Source of the DNA: Niebla homalea
Lineage: Eukaryota > Ascomycota > Lecanoromycetes > Lecanorales > Ramalinaceae
DNA: 64,000 bases
Direction: 5' to 3'
NCBI GenBank assembly: GCA_019925105.1
Contig: JAHGAU010000017.1
Coordinates: forward strand, 620,001 to 684,000
Both the position numbers and the translations under genes were made by a program. This document shows, piece after piece, positions 46,104-55,298 of the stretch. Each line of letters starts with the position of its first letter. The stretch's first letter is position 1. Below the pieces are notes generated by a model. That model was given only the letters and a program-made list of their open reading frames with translations. It was not told where the DNA came from and searched no databases.

Positions 46104-46629
46104 GACTGCAGTCCAGACGTAAGAAAGGGGAAAAAGCGGGGGTTGCAGATGATGATGTATAAAAGTTCATATGGACAGGATTAGTGGCAATCTGAGCGTT
46201 GAGAAAACTTTGGGAAGTAAATATTGCTGATGGAATGTGGAACGGAGTCGATCCAAGCTAGGTCTTTGTGTGCAAGTGTGGCCTTTGAAAAAAAACTGAA
46301 GTCACAGCCTCCTGAATTAGATTTCCCTCATCACTACCGGAACATCGTACCTATGTGTTGTATCGGGACTACCTTATCTCTCTTGTGGCGCCCCGTACCT
46401 GCTTCTAAATCTAAAAGGTTGGCTTCCTGCACGCTTGACGGTTTGCATCGGTCCATTCTTTGGTTGGTGGGCTCCAGTGGGGGATCTGTGGCCCCACCTT
46501 GGTGACCCCACCTTAACGTTTAGGCTTGCGCCTGCCTTGGCGAGACAGGAGGGCGTACTTGTAAGTCAAGGAAACCGCCGTGACAATAACAAACAGCATG
46601 TCCATCATCCCCATGGACCGGGCGCAATA
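46104..46629. promoter_or_regulatory. Divergent intergenic region, ornithine aminotransferase and Gpi10
   Basis: 526 bp between divergent starts. The Gpi10 frame is open across the last ~195 bp, so part may be coding or leader. No specific regulatory element is recognised. Confidence 0.4.
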
Positions 46630-48962
46630 ATGACAGGTCCGGCGACAGCGTCGCCGGCGATGTCGCAGGACTCTACAGTCTTCGGCATCGATAGCACCTT
46701 GAGCTTGGACGATGCGAAAGCCCTTCAACGGCGAGCCATCCGACGCGTCAAGGCAGCAACAATTGCGCAGGATGTCCTCGTCTTCCTAGTCGCCCTTCGC
46801 ATCCTGAATGCGCTGAGTATCAAGACCTTCTTCCAGCCCGATGAGTACTTCCAATCGCTGGAGCCCGCATGGGAACTTGCCTTTGGCGCAAACAGTGGTG
46901 CGTGGATCACCTGGGTTAGTTTTTATTATTGTTATCAAAGTCGCATCCAAGCTGATATCAGATAGGAGTGGAAACATCAGCTCAGATCTGCCATTCATCC
47001 TGCCTTGTTCGCTGTCGTCTATCGCGCCGCCGCCGCCGTGGCGTGGATACTCCACCTCAGTCCGGACTTCCGAGCCAACCTTTTGATCGCTGCGCCCAAG
47101 GTGGTCCAGGCGGTATGTGCCGCTCTCGGTGATTATTATACATGGAAGCTGGGGGAGCAGATTTTTGGAAAGGGTAGCAATGAGGCATGGGCATCCCTGG
47201 CACTTACAGTTTGCAATCCTTGGCAATGGTTCTGCTCGACGCGGACACTGTCCAATTGTCTTGAGATGACGTTGACGGTCGCCGCATTAACCTACTGGCC
47301 TTGGGATTGGTCCATTGAATGCCCTCAGGAAGCTGGATGGAAAGAAGGGATACAGGAGGAAGAACCAGATGATGATTATGTTCATCTGGGTGAGGGTAGT
47401 CCTCAGATGAATAGTTCTTGGACGGCAGATCACACGGATGAAATTCCCAAGGAAAGGGCTCCGATCGCCAGTCAAGTTTTGCAGAAACTGTCCTTGGGCA
47501 ACTCCGTGCGAAGGTGTCTACTGCTGGCCGCGCTGGCATCTATACTACGGCCTACCAATGTGATGATCTGGCTTTGCTTTGCTGGCTTTGCTCTATTCCG
47601 TACAACGGTCTCGGGCAAATTCATGGAGGTACGATGGCTCAAATGGCCAATCTGGGTCCATGTCACGTCCTTGGAGCTCTTTCCTGCCACAAAGCAGCAG
47701 CGTAGAGTTTTGTTCAAGGAGGGCGCCATCTGTGGGTAGGCGAAGCCACCTCTCTCATGCTTCAGTCCTTCCAATTAATCCGCAACAGATGCGCTGTCCT
47801 CGCCTTTTCGATGATTTTGGATCTTCTGTACTACCGCAGCTTGACCCTTCCGCCTTTACGCTTCCTCTACTTCAACATCGCACAGTCTTTGGCAATTTTT
47901 TATGGACGAAACCGGTGGGATTACTATCTTACCGAAGGCCTACCTCTGCTCCTTAACACATACCTGCCCTTCGGCGCCCTTGGGATCTATCACGCTCTGT
48001 CCCCGCCACAGAATCATCCGACATTCACCAACACCTCTTATTTCACACGATCCGTCAAGTACCAGTGCGCTGCGACATGCGTCATAGTATCTTTTGTTCT
48101 TTCTTTAATTGCGCACAAGGAAGTTCGCTTTATATATCCACTCCTCCCCCTCCTACACCTTCTGGTATCGTCGCCTTTTACCACCTTCTTTCTTCCCGCA
48201 GTCTCTCCGGCGGTCAAGTCTTCCTCCTCATCGACCCTCAAGCGTATCTTGTTGGGCCTGACGCTTAGTTTGAACATTGCGATCGGGCTGTTCGCAACCT
48301 CTTCACACCAGACAGCGCCGATCTCGGTCATGGCATATCTCCGGCAGCAGCACACTACTCATTACCTCTCACAACCACCCCCCCACACCCTTGCTCCAGC
48401 TCCGTCGACAATGACTGTCGGCTTTCTCATGCCCTGTCACAGCACGCCCTGGCGCAGCCATCTTGTGTTCCCTTCAATCAAAGCATGGGCATTGGGATGT
48501 GAGCCGCCAGTGAATCTGAATTTCTCGGAGCGGACTACGTACGTAGACGAAGCAGATCGATTCTACGTAGAGCCACGAACATTTTTGACGCAGGAACTTG
48601 GAAAGCCGCCTTACCCCCGGCCCAAGCCGACATGGTCCCTCCTTGGCTGGTGGAAAGGGACACGCAAATTCCGGAAGGGATTTGGGAGGGAAGAAATGAT
48701 AGAAGCAGATGCTTGGGATGGCAAGCTTGGAAGAAAATCTTGGCCTGAGTATCTGGTGTTCTTCGAGGAGAAGGAAGGTCTTCTGAAGGAACTACTGAAC
48801 GGTAGTGCTTATCGAGAGTGCTGGCGCGGATGGAACAGCTACGGCCACGATGACTGGAGGCGGGGAGGAGACATGATTGCCTGGTGCCTGAGAAGTCAGA
48901 GAGAGCGGAAAAAGTGGCAATGGCGTGTTCCTGGCCTTTCACGACAACGATTGTCAGCTTAA
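46630..48962 (+). CDS. GPI mannosyltransferase 3 (Gpi10/PIG-B, glycosyltransferase family 22)
   Basis: Three exons, 46630-46914, 46966-47735 and 47789-48962, introns 51 and 53 nt; 742 residues. It adds the third mannose (alpha-1,2) to the GPI anchor precursor from dolichol-phosphate-mannose at the ER lumenal face. The first loop [20 protein letters not shown] is the GT22/GT-C signature with the catalytic acid; [38 protein letters not shown] sequence (here [11 protein letters not shown]) and [16 protein letters not shown] complete the family pattern. About ten membrane segments are expected. An acidic insertion ([15 protein letters not shown] and nearby) at about residues 210-250 looks like a variable loop. 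The start is the ATG at 46630, preceding MSQDS; an in-frame upstream ATG exists if the transcript starts earlier. Confidence 0.92.
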
Positions 48963-49399
48963 CGAAATGCCTCGATTACTCTTGTTTGCGGTAGTCATAT
49001 GTATATAGATACCCTATAGTGATTCAATGCATGAAGTAGATTCATGTAGGCTCATCACAAGGTCGTGGGTGGCGTATTCGAAACCAGTGCATACGAATAC
49101 ATCAGGTGAGACTGCTACTTTGCGGGTTCATTGTCCAGCTATTTTTGATTCAGCGACGGTAATGTGACCTTAATGAGGCAATGCCTGACACGAAAAGGAG
49201 GGTGGGCGGACTTGCCTCTGATTGGTTCAATGCTCAAGGCTGCTGCTCGCTTCCTTTGTTCATTTCCCTTATTCCAATTTCCAACGAGACTCAGCCGCAA
49301 CGTGAGCTGCTGACTACATAGACAGCAGCCTATATCATATCCAACAATGGCATCGTTCCCGTCCCATCTCATCTCGTCCTCGCTGTCGCGAATATCAAA
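48963..49399. other. Intergenic region, no gene seen
   Basis: 437 bp between two plus-strand genes. The minus-strand open frame that overlaps it (49139-49792) runs over coding exons of the next gene and has no recognisable product. Confidence 0.4.
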
Positions 49400-50965
49400 A
49401 TGGCAGCCCGACGAAAGGACATGGGGTCGCTCTACGCGAAGCACATGGAGCACTTCGGCTGCGGGGTGGCAATGTATCATCCAGTCTCCGCCGTGGACAT
49501 GAGACCACCTTGCGTGGGATATCTCGACATAAATCGAAGATGGAATCATATAACGAACATTGAATGGGAAGGCGACGATAGACCGGATACAGGCGTCTAT
49601 GAGCCCTTGGAAAAGATCCCTCAAAAGGTATCTTACCCTTGAGCAAGATTCATTTGCGCAGCCGCTGAAAGATCTCTCCAGCTCGCAGATGTCAGGATTG
49701 AGTGGCGTCCGAGGACTAGTCTCGGCGTGCGAGAGTACCTCGTGGATGCGAAAGGACAAACACCGTACGGCCTCTTCAAACGTTTCCTCCACCTAATCCA
49801 CGTCGCTCACCATCGTATCCATCATAGTGACGTTGGTCTCCCAGCAGGCGCAGATGCGACGGTGCGCTACGCAAGCAAGACGAGATTTGGCGCCATCCTG
49901 ATCGCCCAAAAGCCTGTCTCGCTCACCTCGTACAACGATGAAACTCTTTTCCGCCACTGGATTCACAGGAACCGTGCTACTCTAGCGAAGCTTCATGGTG
50001 TAGAGCTATCCCGATACGGGCTCTGGTTGGTGACTCGGACATACACGGCACCTAAAGTCAGCATCAACGCTTGGGAGTCCAAAGACAAAGATGCTTCCTT
50101 GAGTGTCAAGGTAAAAGCAAACATGATGGGAGACTTGGGCACTGATGTTGACTGGAGCGAGAAAGGGACGGACAAAGATTGGGCGCACTACAGTGGAGAT
50201 CAAGGTGTTGTCGTCTTTTTCGATGGCATTGAAGTCCCCAGCTGGCAGTGGTGGATGGAAGGGATCAAAGCACGAGTTGGGAAGGATGTGGGACTGGCTA
50301 AGCAACAGATAATGCCTAATCGGGCAGGTCTTCTCCCACATGGGAGTTGGAAGCCAGCAAAGGGCATAGATCCCAGGAGGCAAAGCGCTCCAGGAGCGGA
50401 CGACATCTATATTAAAGATTCGCCTATTGAACAGGAGAAGAGCGCACTGGATGCTATGGACGCTGCTCAAAGACAATCAGACACAGAAAAGCTACCAGCG
50501 AGACAGCAGAGGAGGGTTTCCGCGATGCCATCATCGCCAGTCGATGAAAGTGCTGAAGGGCCAGAGCCAGCGGCCGCAGACCTTTGGGGCTCGTCTAGTC
50601 CGCTGAGAACTGCGTCACCGTTATCATCTGCGCGCAGCCTTTCCCGAGGACGGCCTGGGTCTGTCAGTCTGCGAGCCCCATCTCGCAGTTCACGTCATGT
50701 TTCAACACCAACAAGGCTATCTAAATACTTGGACACGGACCGCTATCCGCAAAGGGATCAAACAGACCCAGCTCTACGCTTGAGCACAGCCACCACAGCT
50801 GCTGGCAATGGAAGCTCTTCGACTAAAGATCACGCCTGTGTGGACGCTGAGAATCTGTCGGCTGATCGGGCACAGCGCCACGGATTGAGGAGGAAAACTT
50901 CATCACCATCATTGCGCCACTCCAGCCCTAGAGAGATGTTTGCCTATGATACCCCAGCGCACTAA
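49400..50965 (+). CDS. Conserved-looking protein of unknown function with disordered C-terminal half
   Basis: Two exons, 49400-49627 and 49682-50965, 54 nt intron (GTATCT...CCAG with CTGAA-like branch); 503 residues. The N-terminal ~270 residues look globular: GSLYAKHMEHFGCGVAMYHP, MRPPCVGYLDINRRWN, ADVRIEWRPRTSLGVREYLVD, RYGLWLVTRTYTAPKVSINAW, VVFFDGIEVPSWQWWMEGIK. This alternation of short strands and Trp/Tyr-rich turns suggests a beta-rich domain. The C-terminal 230 residues are Ser/Arg/Pro-rich and disordered. Proteins of this design with a GSLYAKHMEHFGCGVA-like start appear in other ascomycetes, as far as I recall, without assigned function. The splice acceptor was chosen because it keeps phase 0; a nearby CAG 33-34 bases earlier would break the frame. 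Confidence 0.78.
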
Positions 50966-51936
50966 TGAAGCTTGTGATGAGTTCTCTATTCAGAATGGCA
51001 TTGTGAAAACACTCAATAGCCCCATTTCGGCGCTAGTGTTTCATGTTTAACAGCACGCTAAGAGCATGTTTGTCTTCATGACACTCAAGAACTGTATGGT
51101 CGCTTCCTCCTGGATGTGATTACACACTAATACCGATGCAGTAGCACAGTATGGGTTTGGACGTTCCGTGTCTAGGACAGACACCAGTCGAAAATTCGTG
51201 TCCAGGTGATGTTGGAGACAGTAAAGCTGAGTTAGCGTACTGCAATTGACGGATTCCTTTGTTCATGACTCGAGTGAATGGTACAGCATAAAGGGTTTTT
51301 TTTCTAATTCTCGTTCTTGAACAAAGTGAACTGTTTCAACTTATGGTTCATGAAACATTGTTTGATGGTTTTTTGAATATTGCATGACTTTTCGGTCCCG
51401 ATTAGGGAATTGCTGCAAAAATTCACAGATGTTCACTTTGGCTTCACTGCCATCGAGCCCATATTCGCCAGTCTGGATCTTCCCATGCTGGACATAAATA
51501 AGCCTGCTGCGTCAGAGCATCCTGCTTTCTCTCAACCTTTCTCATCACGTCTTCCATATCCAAAAGTCCCAAGTACAAACGCATCTTTGTGTCTGCTGGC
51601 CAAATTCATCCAATTCACACCCAAGCCCAAAACACCTGCCTAGGTGAACTCCGCCTTTCACACCATCTACCTACACCTCACCTCTGCTGGTCAGATTCAT
51701 CTACAACTGCCTAGGTCAACTCCGCCTTTCACACCATCTACCTACACCTCAGCTCTGCTAGTCAGATTCATCTACACCTGCCTAGGTCAACTCCGCCTTT
51801 GACACCATCTACCTACACCTCACCTCTGCTGGCCAGGTTCATCCAATTCCTAACCGAAACCTAACAATACCTGCCTAGTCCAACTCAATCATCCCTATCA
51901 TCTACCTAGGTTCGAACGTCATCTTAATTATATACA
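50966..51936. other. Intergenic region with 71 bp triple repeat
   Basis: 971 bp upstream of the 51.9 kb gene. The right part holds a 71 bp tandem repeat; the rest has no recognised feature. An 87-codon frame at 51380-51643 starts at an ATG but has no domain. Confidence 0.45.
51644..51841. repeat. 71 bp tandem repeat, nearly three units
   Basis: Units start at 51644, 51715 and 51786, each beginning GT(G/C)AACTCCGCCTTT and ending TGCCTAG; the third diverges in its last part. Differences between the first two units are about five bases. It ends about 95 bp before the ATG of the next gene, so it may lie in its promoter or leader. Confidence 0.9.
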
Positions 51937-52722
51937 ATGGCATCAGGTCCATCTGAATATGAGCACGCAAACAACCAATCCCCAGCCGGTCAGGGAGAGG
52001 GGGACAGCCCAGAGCATCTCTACTCACCTACATACCCCCCAACGCAATCAGATCTGGAAGGCGCACGTAGCCCCCGCTATAATCGTTCGCCACTGTCGGA
52101 TTTGATCGTTCAACAGGACGATGAAGGGGACTCGTTTGTTCAACAGGACGAGGAAGAGGAGCCAGACATGGCCACACGGGAGCAGCTTCAGGAAGCCATC
52201 CGGGACCGAGATCGCAGCATTGAACTGCTGAAAGAGAAGGTTTGGCAACTCCAGAACGACAGCTGCAAGGTTCTGAGTGCTTGGGGAGAGCTCACTACAA
52301 AATATGAGCGTCTCGTCGCCGGTCAACCACAAGCACCGGCACCACCGGCACCGCCAACGACTGTCGATGCCGCCACCCAGGTCGACCCACCACAGCCAAC
52401 GACCGTCGACGTCGCCACCCAGGTCGACGCCGTCCCCGCTGCTCCCGAGGCGGAGGTACCAGCAGCACCGCCAGCGATTCCCGAGCTGCAGTACTGCAGC
52501 ACTTGTCTCCGTTGCATCGACAAGCTGCCAGCAACCACCAGGGCAAAGCATCTGAGCGACTGCGGTGTCACCGCTGATGACTGTGTCGCTCTCACCGTGG
52601 AGCAGGTGAAGGCTCAACGCAAGGCGCGTAGGGCGCGCAAGCTGGCTTCGACAGGCACGAAGAGGCAGCTCGGGGAGGGACCCGTATCCGGGCGTTTGAG
52701 GAAGCGGGCTCGCATGGCATAG
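51937..52722 (+). CDS. Unknown protein with coiled coil and Cys/His motif; internal duplication
   Basis: 261 residues, single exon, ATG at 51937. Residues 1-75 are acidic and disordered. A coiled coil lies at about 75-128 (ATREQLQEAIRDRDRSIELL and following). A Pro/Ala linker contains a 42 bp duplication that gives TTVDAATQVD and TTVDVATQVD (starts at 52354 and 52396). About residues 187-212 hold YCSTCLRCIDK...HLSDCG, a C-x2-C-x2-C...H-x3-C pattern that could bind zinc. The end is strongly basic (AQRKARRARKLA, RLRKRARMA), probably nuclear. No family recognised; it may be lineage-specific. The ATG context ACAATGGC and codon use look genuine, but expression is unproven. Confidence 0.65.
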   Translation: MASGPSEYEHANNQSPAGQGEGDSPEHLYSPTYPPTQSDLEGARSPRYNRSPLSDLIVQQDDEGDSFVQQDEEEEPDMATREQLQEAIRDRDRSIELLKEKVWQLQNDSCKVLSAWGELTTKYERLVAGQPQAPAPPAPPTTVDAATQVDPPQPTTVDVATQVDAVPAAPEAEVPAAPPAIPELQYCSTCLRCIDKLPATTRAKHLSDCGVTADDCVALTVEQVKAQRKARRARKLASTGTKRQLGEGPVSGRLRKRARMA

Positions 52723-52998
52723 ATAGATTGCCAAGGGGAAGGGGGGGAGACATGGGCAGCGACACCGAGGAGGGGGAGCAGCGGTGGCAGTGACACTTTT
52801 GCTGGCAAAGTAACACAAGCACCAGCATAGCGGTGGCGTTTTCTTCTGATGTGTTTCTTCTCCAATCTTTGTATGCTTCAAATCCATTCTTGACTTTGTA
52901 TGCAATCATCGACCGATTGCGCTTTAAAATTAGCGAAATATCTAATCATGATACATAATCGTATCACGCACCCTCGAACTTTATCCACTTTTTCATCC

Positions 52999-54423
52999 AT
53001 GTTCGATACCCTCTGCACTTACCCCCTCCCCTCCGACCTCTTCGCCCAAGCCATCCACCCTTCGGAGCCCGTGATTGCCCTTGGTCTTGCTACGGGGCAT
53101 GTCTCCCTCCACCGCCTTCCCCCATCATCACCAGCCTCCGAATCACCCAAGAATGGCTGCGGCACCATTGACACCGCATGGCGCACCCGCCGCCACAGGG
53201 GGAGCTGCCGCGCCCTGAGTTTCAGCGAAGATGGGGCAGCATTGTTCTCCACGGGCGTGGATGGGGTGGTGAAGGTTGCGGAGACGGAGACCGGGTGGGT
53301 GACGGGGAAAGTTGCTGTTCCGTCACACAAGTATGGTTTTCCCCCCCCTTTCCCAATTGCAATCGGGACCAAAAAAAAGGGTCAGGAGTATATGCCAGCC
53401 ACAATCCACCTAGCTAACTCATCCATGTGTGTGTATAGCGGCAACCCCGACCCACCGACCCTCCTCTCCACCACCCCGACCCACCCCTCGACCTTCCTCC
53501 TCGCCACGGAGTCCGGCGCCTTGCACGTCTACGACCTCCGCATGCCCACTACCACCACCCCTTCCGTGCTGGCCACAACACCATCATCATCATCATCATC
53601 CCCGCAACCCACCCGCACCCGCACCTTCCCCGCCATCCACACCGACCTCATCACCTCCCTCAGCCCCCTCCCATCCACCGGCACCACCCACCCGGACCAG
53701 ATCCTCACCACCGGCGGCCCCACCGTCAGCATCACCGACCTCCGCCGGGGCGCCGTCCTCATCACCTCCGCCGACCAGGACGAGGAACTCCTCGCCAGCA
53801 CCGTCTGCCGCGGCAAAGCCGTCGTCGGTGGGGCCAAGGGCGGCCTGCGCGTCTGGGATGTTGGGGAGTGGAACGATGAGGAGAAGGTGATTGATGTGGC
53901 GCCGCGGGGCGGGTGTACGGTGGATGTGCTTGCGGCGCCGTGGGAGGATGGGGGAGGAGGAGGAGGAGGAGGAGGAGGAGGGAGGGGGATGTGTGCGGCG
54001 GGGTGCGATGATGGGGTTGTGAGGTTCGTGGATGTTACTGCTGGTGGTGGTGGGAAGAAGGGGAAGGCGGTGGGGGAGGTTAGGCATGATGACGTGGAGG
54101 GGGTGGTGGGGTTGGGGTGGTTGAGCGATGGGCGGTTGGTCAGCGGTGGCGGGGCGGTTGTCAAGATTTGGGAGGAGGCGGGGGCGAGGCTGTCGTATAC
54201 GAGTGATGAGGAGGGGGAGGGAGAGGTTGAAGATGAGGATGGCGTTGCGGGTGTGGGGATGAAGAGGAGTAATGGGGTGCTGGGGGGTGATGAGGAGGAG
54301 GAGGATGATGATGGCGATGAGGACGAGAAGCCGAAGAAGCGGAGCAAGAAGAAGAGAAAAGGGGTGAAGGGCAAGAAGGGGCAGGTAGGGAATGGGATCA
54401 TGGCCTTCAAGGGCTTGACATGA
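52999..54423 (+). CDS. jip5: WD repeat protein Jip5 (WDR55 family)
   Basis: Two exons, 52999-53330 and 53439-54423; 438 residues. The start MFDTLCTYPLPSDLFAQAIHP with GLATGHVSLHRL is diagnostic of fungal Jip5; WD-type strands continue (ALFSTGVDGVVKVAE, GALHVYDLRMP, GGLRVWDVGEW, AGCDDGVVRFVDV, VVKIWEE). The tail is acidic (EEEEDDDGDEDE) then basic (KPKKRSKKKRKGVKGKKG), a nucleolar localisation type. Jip5/WDR55 acts in ribosome biogenesis in the nucleolus. The 108 nt intron (GTATGG...TATAG, branch CTAAC at about 53414) is a multiple of three and has no stop, so the unspliced frame stays open; removing it joins PSH to NGNPDPPTLL as in relatives. A run of glycines comes from a (GGA)n tract. The upstream in-frame extension to 52900 is not needed. 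Confidence 0.92.
   Translation: MFDTLCTYPLPSDLFAQAIHPSEPVIALGLATGHVSLHRLPPSSPASESPKNGCGTIDTAWRTRRHRGSCRALSFSEDGAALFSTGVDGVVKVAETETGWVTGKVAVPSHKYGFPPPFPIAIGTKKKGQEYMPATIHLANSSMCVYSGNPDPPTLLSTTPTHPSTFLLATESGALHVYDLRMPTTTTPSVLATTPSSSSSSPQPTRTRTFPAIHTDLITSLSPLPSTGTTHPDQILTTGGPTVSITDLRRGAVLITSADQDEELLASTVCRGKAVVGGAKGGLRVWDVGEWNDEEKVIDVAPRGGCTVDVLAAPWEDGGGGGGGGGGGRGMCAAGCDDGVVRFVDVTAGGGGKKGKAVGEVRHDDVEGVVGLGWLSDGRLVSGGGAVVKIWEEAGARLSYTSDEEGEGEVEDEDGVAGVGMKRSNGVLGGDEEEEDDDGDEDEKPKKRSKKKRKGVKGKKGQVGNGIMAFKGLT
53949..53990. repeat. (GGA)n tract encoding a Gly run in Jip5
   Basis: Consecutive GGA/GGG codons giving about twelve glycines between WD strands; a purine-rich trinucleotide tract that may vary in length. 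Confidence 0.85.
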
Positions 54424-54627
54424 AGAACTGCCATTGAATTACAGTATCCGATATCCGCGTCCCAATCCTCCATGCCATTCGTCATACTCCGTCAACCATA
54501 CTGATTGAATACCTCGTCCAGTTTCTCCACCATAGATTGTCTTGCTCCGGGCCATCAGTCGATTCATCACCAGGTCTGGGGGGCTGGCAGCTATCACTTA
54601 CACCATGTATCCCTCCGTTGTTCTCAT

Positions 54628-54876
54628 TCACGGAGTCGGAGCCAGCAACGTAGCCGCACAGGCAGCCTGACATGTTCCATAGGCGGTGTTGCACCCTAGA
54701 ATCACTGCCGGTGTGCCCACTCCCGCAGTCACGGTTCCGAATGTTGCCCCGCCGGCAGCATAGCAAGCCACGACGACAGATGAACATCCCGCTTGACAGG
54801 CAGCATAGCCCAAAGGTCCGGCCATTACAGTGGTGAAGAAGGTGAAAATGCCGAGGAGGACGTTCTGCGGACGCAT
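54628..54876 (-). CDS. Small secreted cysteine-rich protein
   Basis: 82 residues from the ATG complementary to 54874-54876. Residues 1-19 (MRPQNVLLGIFTFFTTVMA) form a signal peptide with a likely cut before GPLGY. The mature part of about 63 residues has six cysteines: CQAGC preceded by a small-residue stretch, a single C in VVACYAAG, then CNTAYGTCQAAC. Ala, Gly, Thr and Val dominate. The pattern CQ-x-x-C ... C-x-x-A-x-G-x-C-Q-x-x-C resembles small Cys-rich proteins of fungi and some algae (zygote-specific-like), which I recall only in outline. Possible roles include surface protein or effector-like secreted protein; none can be assigned. Expression and disulfides are unproven. Confidence 0.72.
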   Translation of the reverse strand: MRPQNVLLGIFTFFTTVMAGPLGYAACQAGCSSVVVACYAAGGATFGTVTAGVGTPAVILGCNTAYGTCQAACAATLLAPTP

Positions 54877-55298
54877 CTTTGGAGACTTCCGAAGGGCTTG
54901 TTGAAGGTCCCTGGAAGGCTTGCAAATATAATGTAGGTTAAAATCTTCGTGTTCCGAATATGAATCACTTGTCACAAGCTAAGAACTTCAATCATATCTT
55001 GGGTGGACGCTTTTGTGGAGATGAAGAGGTATATGGGGGTGAGACAGGTGATGAAGAGGATGAAGAACATAAAGGAGGCAGGATTAGCGACCATGTGAAT
55101 GGAAGTAAGGCAACAACAAACGAATTGTGACAGCTCATTAAGCCAATCAGAGAAACCATGGTCGATAGGCTGTAGGTGGCACATCCAACAGCAAATATTC
55201 GTCCACTGGCATCATTATATGAAGCATCGCCCAATCGCTAAGCGCCCATGTCATATACAAACTTACACATTATCCTGCCAGGGCGATTCAATCCAGCC
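54877..55298. other. Intergenic region, no gene seen
   Basis: 422 bp between the small Cys-rich gene and the spc7 stop codon. Hydrophobic minus-strand frames here (54972-55234) have no recognisable product. Confidence 0.4.

Noticed and set aside
52048..52905. 285-codon antisense frame over the 51.9 kb gene
   Set aside because: Cys/Arg/Leu-rich translation typical of antisense of Ala/Pro/Gln codons; no ATG-supported domain.
53529..54485. 318-codon antisense frame over jip5
   Set aside because: Ser/Pro/Thr homopolymer-like translation caused by G-rich sense codons.
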